This document shows, piece by piece, positions 43,609 to 52,426 of a stretch of 64,000 nucleotides of DNA. The first letter of the stretch is position 1. Each line of letters starts with the position of its first letter. The stretch is taken from positions 1,798,001 through 1,862,000 of the forward strand of contig NC_022600.1 in assembly GCF_000484535.1 (NCBI RefSeq), given 5' to 3'. The translations under genes and the position numbers were made by a program. The stretch comes from Gloeobacter kilaueensis JS1 (lineage in GTDB: Bacteria > Cyanobacteriota > Cyanobacteriia > Gloeobacterales > Gloeobacteraceae). The notes below the pieces were generated by a model. It did not search any database. It saw nothing but the letters and a program-made list of their open reading frames with translations, and was not told the DNA's origin.

Positions 43609-44045
43609 AATCTCGATTAACCGGAGCCAGCCGGATAAGAATCCGCTGCGTCTTTCTGTCAAAAATGTGTGGGATTTGCGATTTAAAATAAAGCGAATCG
43701 CTCGTATCTACCTGCCCAAAGCACCCGACACCTTCACCCATTGTGGCTATATTCGCCAAAATCGGCCCGTGTTAAACTTGGTCTGGCAAAGATCTTGACC
43801 GGTGTACAGTTGAGACTCATATTTCGTCGGCGCTCAGGGCTATCCGGAATGTGTGCAGACTGTTTCTGGTCGTGCCTGCGCCATCTGCCGCGCCGAGCAC
43901 TCTCTTGCAGAGGATTCTGCGCTTACCTGCCTGAGGGTAGATGGCGAAATGAGTGTTACGTTCTACGCTCATTTTGTCAGGTTAAAGCTGACACAGTGGT
44001 TGACAGTCCCTTCGCTGCTTGCCGTTTAGCTGTGCCCTCCCTGCT
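43609..44045. other. Gene-free 437-bp region before the kinase gene
   Basis: No gene, RNA or clear repeat supported. It should contain the promoter of the kinase gene. Several short open frames are present with no coding features that I trust. Confidence 0.4.
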
Positions 44046-46319
44046 ATGATCGATCCCTCCTGCCCGACGGACTATCTGCTGAACCGCGTCACCAGCCGCT
44101 ATCGGTTGGTCGAAAAAATTGGCTCCGGCGCGATGGCATCTGTATATCGCGCAGTTCACGTTGAAATTCCTGATTTGCTCGTTGCTGTCAAGTTGCTTTC
44201 CCAGACCTGTGCAGACAAGGAGATGCTCAGGCAGCGCTTTCGAGACGAAGCGGCGATCTGTGCGCGGCTGGGCGATCGCAGCCCCCACATCGTTCAGATC
44301 CGCGACTTTGGTATTCTCGAAGCGTTTAATCTGCCCTACTTCGTCATGGAGTTCCTGCGCGGTCGCAGCCTGGAGGCGCTGCTGCGCTCGGGCGAGAGCT
44401 TGAGCCTCAATCAAGTGGTGCTGATCGCAAGACAGTTGTGCGACGGCCTCAAAGTGGCCCACGACGAGGGGATCATCCACCGCGATCTCAAGCCCAGCAA
44501 CATTTTTCTCAGCCCCGATCCGCAGTTCGGCACGCGGGTGACGATCCTCGATTTTGGTATTGCCAAGTTTTTGAGCGAAGCGGCGGCCCTCGGAGCGAAC
44601 GGGCCGATCACCCAGGGGTACATGGGTACGCCCCGTTATTCGTCCCCTGAGCAGTTGAGCGCCATCGACATCGACGTGCGCTCCGACATCTACAGCCTCG
44701 GGTTGATCCTCTACCAGCTGCTGTGCGGTGCCCAGCCCTACACCGACACCGATCGCGAGCAGACGTTTGCCTTCTGGTGCAAAGCCCACAGCGAGCAGAC
44801 GCCGAGGCCGATGGCTGCTGCCTGCCCAGAGCGGGCAATCCCGGAGCAGATCGAGCAGATTGTCCTGCGCTGCCTGGCAAAGCGCCCCGAGGAGCGGCCA
44901 AATCTGCTCGAGGTGAGCTACCACCTGCAGCAGGCCATCCGTGACCAGCGCCGCCACGAAGAAGAGCAGGTGCTCGAAGATGCCAGTCAGCTTGCAAAAG
45001 ATCAGCGCTGGCCGGCGGCGATCGCTATGGCCCAGAACCTCCCCTACGATTCGCCGCTCTACCTCGACGCCCAGCTCGCTGTGCGGGGCTGGCAGCTGGA
45101 GGCCGAGTACCAGCGGGTGCTCGATCAAGCCCGCGAACTGACCGTCCGGGGCGACATCATCGGTCTGGTGCGGGCAATCTCCTGCGTCGGTTCGATTCCG
45201 ATCACTGCAGCGGTCTTTGCCCAGGCCCAGGCCGAATCGCAAAGCTGGGTGGAGCGGGTGCTGGCCACCGCCGAGGCGCTGGCGGCTCAGCGCCGCTGGA
45301 ACGAGGCACTGCAGCGGGCGGAGCTGGTGAGAAGCCTGCCCGGTGCAAGCCAGCGGATCAACAGCCTGATGGTCCAGTGGCACCTCGAGCAACAGGCCGA
45401 AGAAGTCTTCGATCAGGCGCGCCGCCACGCCGCCGACGGCCAGTGGGCCGAAGCTCTCCAATCCGCCCAGGCAATCGTGACCGGTACGCTGGCCCACGCG
45501 CAGTGCGATCGGTTGCGCCCGCTCTGGGAGCGTGAACTGGCAGCCGCACAGCAACTGCAGACAGCCGAGCGGCTGGTAGCCGATGCGCGCCACGAAGCAG
45601 CGGTCGAGCCGGAAGTTACGCCTGCACCCGCAGCGGGAGAGCAGAGCAACCCGGCCCCATCCGTCCCCGCGATGGCCGGTGCCAGCATCCGACTGGGTGC
45701 CCTGCTCGTACCGGCGGGCATGGCAGTTCTGCTTTTTAGCGCTACGGCTCTGCTGGTGCGCACCGCCGCCAACGACGCGCCAGCCGTCTCCTCCAGGGCT
45801 GCCGCCCCCCGGCCCGTCAGATTGATCGCTGCCCAACCGGCTGCACCGGTGGGTGAGCCACTGAAGGCATCGGCTCCACTCCGGCCCCGGCAGGTGCCAC
45901 CGCCCGCCGCTTTCTCCCGGCCACCGCAGGCGCATCAGATTGCCCTGGCAGTCCGTCCCCAAAAACAGTTGCCGGCCATCTCCGAGCGCCCTGCAAAACC
46001 AGATGGACCCGGCCCAGTCCCTCAGATCCAGGCTGCCCCTCCAGTAGTGGAGAGCCAACCGCCCACCATGAGCGCTGCGCAACCGGCGACGTCACCGGTC
46101 CTCAGCGAAACAGCTCAGCCCCAGAGTGAGTCACCGCCACTAGCCCCCCGCCCGCACATCGAAGCGCGCTCCCTTGAAACAGCCGAAGCACCACTGCCAA
46201 CTTCCGAGAGCGTCGAACCGCTCCGGCGTCCCGAAGCCACCCCGATCGTCGGCGTCAGTTGCCGCCCGCGCTGGCAGCAGAACAAGAACCTGCGGCCCCT
46301 GCCCAACTGCCCCGAGTAG
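44046..46319 (+). CDS. Membrane-anchored serine/threonine protein kinase
   Basis: A 757-residue Hanks-type kinase. Catalytic motifs: GSGAMASVYRA (glycine loop, near 25), VAVKLL (Lys), HRDLKPSNIFL near 150, LDFGIAKF near 170, GTPRYSSPEQLS near 195-206 and SDIYSLGLILYQLLCG. Residues about 300-535 form helical, TPR-like segments. A membrane helix follows near 555-580 (GALLVPAGMAVLLFSATALLV). The remaining 170 residues are Pro/Ala-rich, probably periplasmic, ending VSCRPRWQQN...LPNCPE with two Cys. ATG 44046 is used. A strong palindromic terminator follows. Confidence 0.9.
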   Translation: MIDPSCPTDYLLNRVTSRYRLVEKIGSGAMASVYRAVHVEIPDLLVAVKLLSQTCADKEMLRQRFRDEAAICARLGDRSPHIVQIRDFGILEAFNLPYFVMEFLRGRSLEALLRSGESLSLNQVVLIARQLCDGLKVAHDEGIIHRDLKPSNIFLSPDPQFGTRVTILDFGIAKFLSEAAALGANGPITQGYMGTPRYSSPEQLSAIDIDVRSDIYSLGLILYQLLCGAQPYTDTDREQTFAFWCKAHSEQTPRPMAAACPERAIPEQIEQIVLRCLAKRPEERPNLLEVSYHLQQAIRDQRRHEEEQVLEDASQLAKDQRWPAAIAMAQNLPYDSPLYLDAQLAVRGWQLEAEYQRVLDQARELTVRGDIIGLVRAISCVGSIPITAAVFAQAQAESQSWVERVLATAEALAAQRRWNEALQRAELVRSLPGASQRINSLMVQWHLEQQAEEVFDQARRHAADGQWAEALQSAQAIVTGTLAHAQCDRLRPLWERELAAAQQLQTAERLVADARHEAAVEPEVTPAPAAGEQSNPAPSVPAMAGASIRLGALLVPAGMAVLLFSATALLVRTAANDAPAVSSRAAAPRPVRLIAAQPAAPVGEPLKASAPLRPRQVPPPAAFSRPPQAHQIALAVRPQKQLPAISERPAKPDGPGPVPQIQAAPPVVESQPPTMSAAQPATSPVLSETAQPQSESPPLAPRPHIEARSLETAEAPLPTSESVEPLRRPEATPIVGVSCRPRWQQNKNLRPLPNCPE

Positions 46320-46332
46320 CAGCAACAAAAAA

Positions 46333-46366
46333 CCCGCCAGCGGACAGTTAACTGTCCGCTGGCGGG
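46333..46366 (+). terminator. 17-bp perfect palindromic terminator after the kinase gene
   Basis: CCCGCCAGCGGACAGTT (46333-46349) and AACTGTCCGCTGGCGGG (46350-46366) are exact inverted copies, forming a very stable stem without a loop gap, followed by a T-rich stretch (TTTATC, then TTTTTTT from 46379). It is consistent with an intrinsic terminator for the kinase transcript. Confidence 0.75.
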
Positions 46367-46629
46367 CGTCTTTATCAGTTTTTTTGACTGGCTCTCTGGA
46401 GACTGTCAGCTGGGACGGGGGGAGGAGAGTCTGAGGCGACGATGAAAGCCTGATGCCTGGACGCAGAGGGAAAGGAAGGGATGGGTGCGGAAAGAATGGA
46501 CGGTGAAGGGAGACAGATTTGTGACCGATTCGAGGGGGGAAGTGAAAGCAGGTAACTCATTACAGAATAGAGTCCCCGGATCGCTTTTAATATAAAGCTT
46601 GTATGAAGACAGCAACTTATTGTCCACAC

Positions 46630-46746
46630 CTATACCCAGGTAGAGGAGCAACTATCGGAGCTATACCTGGGTAGAGATAATAACTTTTTGAGAAGCAAAA
46701 AACAGCAACACGACTGGCTTCTGGCTATTTTGTCTCTACCTGGTAT
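46630..46746. repeat. Three copies of a 13-16 bp ATACC(C)AGGTAGAG repeat
   Basis: CTATACCCAGGTAGAG at 46630-46645, CTATACCTGGGTAGAG at 46661-46676 and, inverted with one base missing, CTCTACCTGGTAT at 46734-46746. TACCCAGGTA (46633-46642) and TACCTGGGTA (46664-46673) are perfect reverse complements and can pair as a 10-bp stem across a 21-nt loop. They lie between converging genes, in a 537-bp stretch (46320-46856) with no gene that I support. Confidence 0.65.
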
Positions 46747-46856
46747 CTAAAGAAAGGTGCAAAGCTAAAAGAGAAAAATAGCTGCGGACTGTTAGCTTTC
46801 GAGATCGAACTTCTCTTCTGCGAGTTAACAGAATCAGATTCTATAACGGTCTCCAT

Positions 46857-47462
46857 TCAGGCTGCTGTCGGATCGGTAGTTGCCGCCAGCTTCGCCTCGT
46901 AGAAGCGGCAGGCTGCCTGACCGAGGGCGTAGAGGGTGGTAGCGCTGGTGCCCGCCTCCACCAGCGATCCGACCAGGGGCAGACGGACCAGGGGAGCGAG
47001 TCCCAGCCGCAGAGCCTGATTGCCGCCGAAGGCGAGGGCAAAGATTAAGACGACTTCGCCCTTGCGGTCGGGGTTGCGCAGGTCGAGGCCATAGACAGCG
47101 GCGATCTGATAGACCATCTGGGCCTGCAGGAGCAGGTTGGCGGCCAGATCGATCGCGAGCAGACCGGCGAGAAAGCCAGGAACGACGCTGCCGGCGAGGC
47201 CAATGCCCCCGGCGTAGGCGGCTTTTTCGGCAATGATCCGGCCAGCCAGTGCCGCCGGTCCCTCGTCGGGGTGCTCGCGCCGGAAGCGATCGACCTCCGC
47301 CTGCACCTGATCGACATCGACGCGCTCGACGGCATTGAGCACACTGCCCAGGCGGACCACACCGGCCACCGTGCGGACAACGGGGTTGGCAACCACCGCA
47401 TCGACGGTGCGGCCCGCTTCCCGCGCCGCCTGTTCGATCCACCGCAGTCCATCGTTCATCAC
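46857..47462 (-). CDS. Membrane protein, DUF697/EcsC-like
   Basis: A 201-residue protein with hydrophobic stretches at about 93-115 (IGLAGSVVPGFLAGLLAIDLAA) and 140-185. The first helix is followed by LLLQAQMVYQIAAVYGLDL, which resembles DUF697 or EcsC-type domains in orientation and sequence style. The N-terminal half is charged and helical (VDQVQAEVDRFRREHPDEG). Function unknown. Confidence 0.5.
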   Translation of the reverse strand: MMNDGLRWIEQAAREAGRTVDAVVANPVVRTVAGVVRLGSVLNAVERVDVDQVQAEVDRFRREHPDEGPAALAGRIIAEKAAYAGGIGLAGSVVPGFLAGLLAIDLAANLLLQAQMVYQIAAVYGLDLRNPDRKGEVVLIFALAFGGNQALRLGLAPLVRLPLVGSLVEAGTSATTLYALGQAACRFYEAKLAATTDPTAA

Positions 47463-47650
47463 TGTCCTGGTATCCTCTCGCCGAGCGTATTGCTTTCAGT
47501 ACAGCACAGTCCTGGCTCTGGCTCCTTCTCTCGCGGGAGGGAGCTTTGGGGGAGCCCACCGGATTGTTGCATGTTTTTTCAGTCCAGTGCCGCCGGGCAG
47601 CGGACGGCCTAAGATACGCAGTTGCTTGCCGATTTTGTCGAGCCCTTGCA

Positions 47651-48157
47651 ATGAATAACCCCACTCGTCATCAAAACGCCCCTGCTGTAGCCGTAGCGTC
47701 CCTGCTGCTCCTTGCCGCCACCTTGTTTGTGGCGACGCCGGTTCGATCTGCTCCTGAGGCGCGGATCGCAGCTAGCGCCCCCCTTCTGGTGCGCTACAAG
47801 ATCAGCAGCGGCAAATGCGGCGACAGTCTATGTAACCGTACCTACACCATCGATCGCGGCGGTCTTTTGAGCTACACCGATCCAGCGGGCAAGGTTGTCG
47901 AGAAGACGCTGAGCAAAGAAGAACTCACAGCCCTGAGCGGGCAGATCGATGGGGCAGATTATCAGCAACTGCGTTCCAACCGCACGGAGTACTTCGAGTG
48001 CCCCTCTGCGGCTGGTGGTCAGGACGTTACCTACACCTTCTATACGGCCCGTGGCTCGCAGATGATCTCGAACTGCAACATCAAGTTCGATGCCACGAGC
48101 CCGCCCTTTGCCAAGCTGCAGGAGATCATCGACCACCACCTGCCGCCGTCTCAGTAG
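47651..48157 (+). CDS. Secreted protein of unknown function
   Basis: A 168-residue protein with a signal peptide (VASLLLLAATLFVATPVRSAPE). The mature part has four Cys that could pair (SSGKCGDSLCNRTY, YFECPSAAG, ISNCNIKF) and a small beta-rich domain. ATG 47651 gives a normal signal; the frame continues upstream to 47546, but that extension is poor. Its 3' end overlaps the convergent dehydrogenase stop by 7 nt. No family recognised. Confidence 0.65.
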   Translation: MNNPTRHQNAPAVAVASLLLLAATLFVATPVRSAPEARIAASAPLLVRYKISSGKCGDSLCNRTYTIDRGGLLSYTDPAGKVVEKTLSKEELTALSGQIDGADYQQLRSNRTEYFECPSAAGGQDVTYTFYTARGSQMISNCNIKFDATSPPFAKLQEIIDHHLPPSQ

Positions 48158-49113
48158 CGCTCGCGGTTGTCGATGAGCACCTTGAGCACGCCGGGTTGGC
48201 CGGCGCGCTCCAGAGCTTTCTCGCCATCTATGAGGGCGAACTGTTCATCGATCAAAGTGACTGGATCGACCAGCCCCCGCTCCAGTAGCCGCAGGGCACT
48301 GGCAAAGGGGCCGCAGCGCGAACCGACGATCCGCACCTCGTCGATCACCCAGGGTGCCAGGTGCAGCGAGTGGTGCGCTTCGACCGTCGTCTTGAGCACG
48401 ATCGTGCCGCGCGGGCGCACCATCCGGGTTGCCGCTGCGAGTCCCGCCTCCGAGCCGGTGCAATCGACCACCACGTCGAGCAGCGCGCATTTTTCTGCCT
48501 CCGCCAGCGTCAGCGCCCCAATCCCTGCCGGTAGGCGATCGAGTTTTGATCGCGAGCGGGCGACGACGCTCACCTCGGCACCGGTGAGGGCGAGCACACG
48601 GGCGCACAGTTGGCCGAGGCGACCGGCACCGAGGACAGCGATCCGGTCGGTGGGGTGAATGTGAACTTGATCGAGGATGGCGCAGGCGGCGGCGAGCGGT
48701 TCACAAAAGACCGCCTGCTCGTCGCTCACCGCCTCGGGGACCAGGTGCAGGTTCTTCTCAGGCAAGTTCAAGTACTCGGCAAAAGCTCCGTCCCGGCCAC
48801 TGATACCGAGGACCGTGCGCTCCCGGCAGTGGATCGCAAGACCCCGGCGGCAGAGGGCGCACGCGCCACAACCGGCGTTGATTTCGCCCACCACCCGCCT
48901 GCCCACCCAGGCCGGATCGTCTGCGGCTTCGACCACGCCCACCCACTCGTGGCCGAGCACGCCGCTAAAGCCCATGTAGCCTTTGATAATCTCAAGATCG
49001 GTGGCACAGATGCCGGAGCGGGTCACCCGCACCCGCACTTCGCCCGCTCGCTCCGGGAGCGGCCAGTCGCGTTCGACGCGCACCTGTCGATTGTCGTATA
49101 CCAGTGCCAGCAA
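48151..49113 (-). CDS. Zinc-dependent medium-chain alcohol dehydrogenase
   Basis: A 320-residue MDR-family protein. GHEWVGVVE near 57 (catalytic zinc site), CGACALCRRGLAIHC near 84-100 (four-Cys structural zinc site), VLGAGRLGQLCARVLALTG near 163-182 (Rossmann nucleotide fold) and DVVVDCTGS near 220 are visible. Start TTG 49113 (LALVYDN) matches the usual family beginning, like MKALVYDN; a longer frame to 49530 runs over the divergent gene and has low plausibility. The tight size matches threonine/sorbitol-type ADHs. Substrate unknown. Confidence 0.82.
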   Translation of the reverse strand: MLALVYDNRQVRVERDWPLPERAGEVRVRVTRSGICATDLEIIKGYMGFSGVLGHEWVGVVEAADDPAWVGRRVVGEINAGCGACALCRRGLAIHCRERTVLGISGRDGAFAEYLNLPEKNLHLVPEAVSDEQAVFCEPLAAACAILDQVHIHPTDRIAVLGAGRLGQLCARVLALTGAEVSVVARSRSKLDRLPAGIGALTLAEAEKCALLDVVVDCTGSEAGLAAATRMVRPRGTIVLKTTVEAHHSLHLAPWVIDEVRIVGSRCGPFASALRLLERGLVDPVTLIDEQFALIDGEKALERAGQPGVLKVLIDNRERY

Positions 49114-49203
49114 AGCCGCTTCTTGAAAGCTTCCCTGCCAGGTTAACCAATTGCTTCCCTGCCGGGTGCGATCATCGATCAAGAGCACTTCCACCGGCAG
49201 GCC

Positions 49204-49482
49204 ATGGAAAAAAAGCTGTTCGTCAAGATCGAGCGGGGAGTCGTTCCCAAAACGATCTTCGACCTGTCCGTTCCGGATCACATCGCCTACGTTCACGCCC
49301 TGCGCAAGGATGGCAGGCGGGTCGAAAGCGGCTACTGGGCCGAGCGGGGTGGTGGGATGATGCTCTTCGAGGCGGCATCTATAGAAGAAGCAGAGGCAAT
49401 CGTCGCCGCCGATCCACTGGTGCGCAGCGGCTGCGTCGAATTTGAGCTGCACGAGTGGCGCTGCATTGCCCCTCAGGAGTGA
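49204..49482 (+). CDS. YciI-like protein
   Basis: A 92-residue YCII-related protein (VPDHIAYVHALRKDGRRVESGYWAE, then MMLFEAASIEEAEAIVAADPLVRSGCVEFELHEW). The His-Asp pattern is that of the YciI family, dimeric ferredoxin-like proteins of uncertain enzymatic role. It diverges from the dehydrogenase with about 90 nt between the starts, so the two may share regulation. Confidence 0.82.
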   Translation: MEKKLFVKIERGVVPKTIFDLSVPDHIAYVHALRKDGRRVESGYWAERGGGMMLFEAASIEEAEAIVAADPLVRSGCVEFELHEWRCIAPQE

Positions 49483-49750
49483 GCACCTACCGCCAGCACC
49501 AGACAGAGGGCGGCAAGGGCACTCTGCCACTCCCGGCGCACCGTCGCCCCCAGCGCCTGGCTGGCTCTGCGCTTATTCTAGCGGCTGGAATTTGCCTTCA
49601 GCGGTGCCTGGCTCAAGCGAACGGATACAGCTGCAACGGCTATTGAGAAAATTGTACGGCCTGGGAGAACCCCCAACCCAGAAACGACTATTGTTTTTAT
49701 ATAAAAAATATGGCATAAGTACACTATGGTCGAACAGGAGGAGAGCGACT

Positions 49751-49960
49751 TTGGACAAAAAGACACTGATCTCGCTGCAGTTGTCGGCGGCGGAACTGGA
49801 ACTGCTCAACGAGTTGAGTGCCAGAAAGGACATGAGCAAAACGGCGATCATCCGTCAGGCTCTGCGGATGATGGGGGTGATCGAGCGGCGGTTGGAGCAG
49901 GGCGAAAAATTTTACTTCGAGACCGCTGACAAACAAAAAGCGGAAGTTTTGCTCTTGTAA
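49751..49960 (+). CDS. Small ribbon-helix-helix DNA-binding protein
   Basis: A 69-residue protein, TTG start at 49751 with AGGAGGAG about 8 nt upstream (49736-49743), which decides the start. TLISLQLSAAELELLNELSARKDMSKTAIIRQALRMM is an RHH/CopG-type motif. It lies 31 nt before a GNAT-like gene and may be its antitoxin or regulator. A longer frame to 49442 is a shadow. Confidence 0.72.
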   Translation: MDKKTLISLQLSAAELELLNELSARKDMSKTAIIRQALRMMGVIERRLEQGEKFYFETADKQKAEVLLL

Positions 49961-49991
49961 ACAAGCTTGAGCCTTCGACAGGGGGTGTTCT

Positions 49992-50612
49992 GTGAAAGTA
50001 GCGTTAGAGCTTCTGCGCGCAGGCGACAACCAGCGAGTCCCGGCTGAGATCGTCCCGCTTGCCCTCAGGCACCTCGAGGACTTTAGAACTTACTGGCTGC
50101 CGGGTCTAAAAGGTTCGACTCAGCAGGACAGGCACTGGGATTGGACAGTCAAGTGGCTGGTCACCAACACACCCAACTTCGAGCGCTACGCGATCGTCTG
50201 CGATCAACTGACGCAGGGATTGATGCTCATCGAACTCGACTGTCACCGCTCCCGCGTCGTAGCCGGGGCAAGCCTGGTCTACATCGACTTCATCAGTATC
50301 GCCCCCTGGAACCGCCGGGCGCTGAGCGAGACGCCCGCCTACAAAGGTGTCGGCACCGCCCTGCTCTGCTGCGCTGTCGCCCGCAGCAAAGTCTACGAGT
50401 ACAAGGGCCGGATCGGACTGCACGCGCTGCCGAACGCCGAAGGCTTCTACCGAAAGCTCAAACTGCGCGATTTTGGGCCGGACGCGAGCAAGCAGAACCT
50501 TCGTTATTTCGAGCTAGAAGAGTACGTGATCGAAAGCTCACCGCTATTTCAGACTGAACTGGCTCGGGGCACGGCACCAGAAGATGACCCATTATCGGAG
50601 CAGAGGGCATGA
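49992..50612 (+). CDS. GNAT-like acetyltransferase
   Basis: A 206-residue protein. YIDFISIAPWNRRALSETPAYKGVGTALLCCAVARSKVYEYKGRIGLHALPNAEGFYRKLKLRDFG shows GNAT features: a Rxx/G-x-G/A-like acetyl-CoA loop in KGVGTALL and the ALPNAEGFYRKL segment. The start is GTG 49992. It is a candidate toxin paired with the RHH gene before it, but the classic toxin motif is less clear than in the pair at 26693. The next gene overlaps it in ATGA. Confidence 0.7.
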   Translation: MKVALELLRAGDNQRVPAEIVPLALRHLEDFRTYWLPGLKGSTQQDRHWDWTVKWLVTNTPNFERYAIVCDQLTQGLMLIELDCHRSRVVAGASLVYIDFISIAPWNRRALSETPAYKGVGTALLCCAVARSKVYEYKGRIGLHALPNAEGFYRKLKLRDFGPDASKQNLRYFELEEYVIESSPLFQTELARGTAPEDDPLSEQRA

Positions 50613-50893
50613 CGATAGACCCCACAAAAAACTGGTTGGATCTGGCGGTTCAACTGGAAGAGGCCGCCGACTGCGATATCTCTGCCGGACTGGATCTCGG
50701 CGCTTATCTGAGCGAATACCTGGCAGAAATTTGCAGCGATCGGCGCATCGTCCACGAGGCTGTTCTCGAGGTCTTGCTCGAAAAATTTGGCGATTTTCTC
50801 TCCCCTCGCGACCTCGAAGAGATTGCGATCGTCACCCAGGAGCGCCTGATTGCCAAGTTGCGCCAGAAGTTCAAACCCCCCATAGTTGCCTAG
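50609..50893 (+). CDS. Hypothetical protein in the RHH-GNAT operon
   Basis: A 94-residue acidic, helical protein (LAVQLEEAADCDISAGLDLGAYLSEYLAEICSDR). It overlaps the preceding GNAT gene by 4 nt (ATGA), so it is translationally coupled. No family recognised. It might be a partner in the same toxin-antitoxin or regulatory unit. Confidence 0.6.
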   Translation: MTIDPTKNWLDLAVQLEEAADCDISAGLDLGAYLSEYLAEICSDRRIVHEAVLEVLLEKFGDFLSPRDLEEIAIVTQERLIAKLRQKFKPPIVA

Positions 50894-50902
50894 CGAGGCG
50901 AT

Positions 50903-51445
50903 ATGTCAAAAGATTCGAGCAAGGTGACGCGGCTTTCCCGTGCCCCTTCAGCTAAAAAGGTCGCTCGCAACATGGCCAGCGCCTCCCGCGACGAAATCCG
51001 GGAGATGTTCGACGAATTTATCGATCTGCTCGATCACCGGCTCGAAAAAAGAGCCGACGAAAAAGAAAAGCGAGCCGAGGCCAAACTCCGGCGGCTCGAA
51101 AACAGCATCAACAAGCTGGTGAACTACCTCGACGCGATGCGCAACGGCGAACCGGCCAGTGCGGTCTTGAAGGTGACGACCGAGCTTGAGAATGCCGATA
51201 TTGCTCTCGCAAGCATCACCCTGCCCAAAGAAGAATACTACACCTATTCCTGTAGCCAGCTCGCCGAAAAGCTCGACGTCCGCCCCTACGACGTTCAGAT
51301 GCTGATCAAAAAGCTCGGCCTCCGGGGCGACCCGCGCTACCACCTCTGCATCAAGTCCGGCAAAAAAGGCCAGTTCCACAAGTGGTCCGCCCAGGCGCTT
51401 GAGGCGATGCGGGACGCTCTCAAAGCATCGCCGGTGGGCCGATGA
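50903..51445 (+). CDS. Hypothetical coiled-coil protein with C-terminal HTH-like domain
   Basis: A 180-residue protein, 9 nt after the previous gene. Residues 25-75 form a charged coiled coil (ASRDEIREMFDEF, KRADEKEKRAEAKLRR). The C-terminal third (CSQLAEKLDVRPYDVQMLIKKLGLRGDPRYH) looks like a winged-helix or MerR/HTH-like DNA-binding unit. No family recognised. It may be the final gene of the operon. Confidence 0.6.
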   Translation: MSKDSSKVTRLSRAPSAKKVARNMASASRDEIREMFDEFIDLLDHRLEKRADEKEKRAEAKLRRLENSINKLVNYLDAMRNGEPASAVLKVTTELENADIALASITLPKEEYYTYSCSQLAEKLDVRPYDVQMLIKKLGLRGDPRYHLCIKSGKKGQFHKWSAQALEAMRDALKASPVGR

Positions 51446-51532
51446 GCGCGCTGAGGGGAAGGGGGTCAGGGGGTTAGGTCAGAAGGGAAGAAACAGCTAG
51501 GATACTCATAGGAAAGCTGCGAGGTAGCCATC

Positions 51533-51973
51533 GTGAGTGATCCAGTGCGTTACGTAACTAACCAGGAGGGCGAGCGCGTTGGCGTTCTGCTCGACCTTGA
51601 ATCCTATCGACACCTTCAAAATCAGCAGCAGAGCCGACGTGACTCTGAGGAGTTGCAAGGGTTGAGCGATGAAGAGTTAAGGGCTCTCACTATGGCCTGG
51701 TTGGCCCCTGACGCGCAAGCTCAGCTCGATAATCTACTTGCCCGGAATGCCGAAGGCGATCTACCGCCCGAAGAGACTACCCGGCTCGACGAGTTGCTAG
51801 CTAGAGTCGATCAACTAGCTTTGTTGGTCGCCCGCGCACGGCTCACTCTTCGTAAGAGTAAGAGCGCGTTCAATGCCCTCGTTTCCGTAGTAGATGCAGG
51901 TCCGAAAGAAATCCAAGATAACCTGGAACCTGACTCACCACGAACTGTACGGAATAACGCTGAAAACCAGTGA
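51533..51973 (+). CDS. Phd/antitoxin-like protein
   Basis: A 146-residue protein starting at GTG 51533. VRYVTNQEGERVGVLLDLESYRHLQNQ resembles the N-terminus of Phd/YefM-like or RHH-type antitoxins with the conserved YL/ESY block. The rest is charged and helical. It overlaps the HNH gene by 4 nt (GTGA), the usual coupling of such pairs in cyanobacteria. Confidence 0.65.
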   Translation: MSDPVRYVTNQEGERVGVLLDLESYRHLQNQQQSRRDSEELQGLSDEELRALTMAWLAPDAQAQLDNLLARNAEGDLPPEETTRLDELLARVDQLALLVARARLTLRKSKSAFNALVSVVDAGPKEIQDNLEPDSPRTVRNNAENQ

Positions 51974-52410
51974 GGAAGTCTATTCCGCCAGATCTACAGC
52001 GCCAAGTTAAAAAACACTTCGATGGTTACTGTGGCTGCTGCCATTCGTGGGAAAAGCTAATACCTGTCACCTTTGAGTTCGACCACATCGTACCGGCGGT
52101 GGCTGGAGGCACGTCTACCTTCGAGAATCTAGCCTTGACCTGTCCAACCTGTAACCGAAACAAGGGAAGGAGGCAGAGTGCCTCCGATCCGAAAACAGGA
52201 ATGACGGAGAGCCTCTTTCATCCGCAACAGCAGGTATGGGACGAACACTTCGCTTGGTCTGAAGATGATACGCAACTAATAGGATTGACACCCACCGGCA
52301 GAGCGACGATCGAGGCACTGCAGATGAACCGGCCAGATTTGATGCGGGCGCGCAAGATTTGGAGGCAAGTAGGTGAACACCCTCCAGACAGGGACAGTCG
52401 GCTTCCTTGA
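51970..52410 (+). CDS. HNH endonuclease
   Basis: A 146-residue protein starting at GTG 51970. CGCCHSWEKLIPVTFEFDHIVPAVAGGTSTFENLALTCPTCNRNKGRR holds the two Cys pairs (CGCC, CPTC), the catalytic DH and the N-x8-H-like finger of HNH endonucleases. With the preceding antitoxin-like gene it forms a coupled pair that might be a toxin-antitoxin or a defence unit; DNA cleavage is inferred from the domain. Confidence 0.88.
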   Translation: MRKSIPPDLQRQVKKHFDGYCGCCHSWEKLIPVTFEFDHIVPAVAGGTSTFENLALTCPTCNRNKGRRQSASDPKTGMTESLFHPQQQVWDEHFAWSEDDTQLIGLTPTGRATIEALQMNRPDLMRARKIWRQVGEHPPDRDSRLP

Positions 52411-52426
52411 ATTTGAGGAAGCCTGC

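Noticed and set aside
46406-46651. Leftward small frames in the region after the kinase terminator
   Set aside because: They lack start signals and coding features and overlap the repeat cluster.
48245-48607. Frames antisense or shifted to the dehydrogenase and other GC-rich genes
   Set aside because: High GC gives long open shadow frames; the true genes are supported by motifs.
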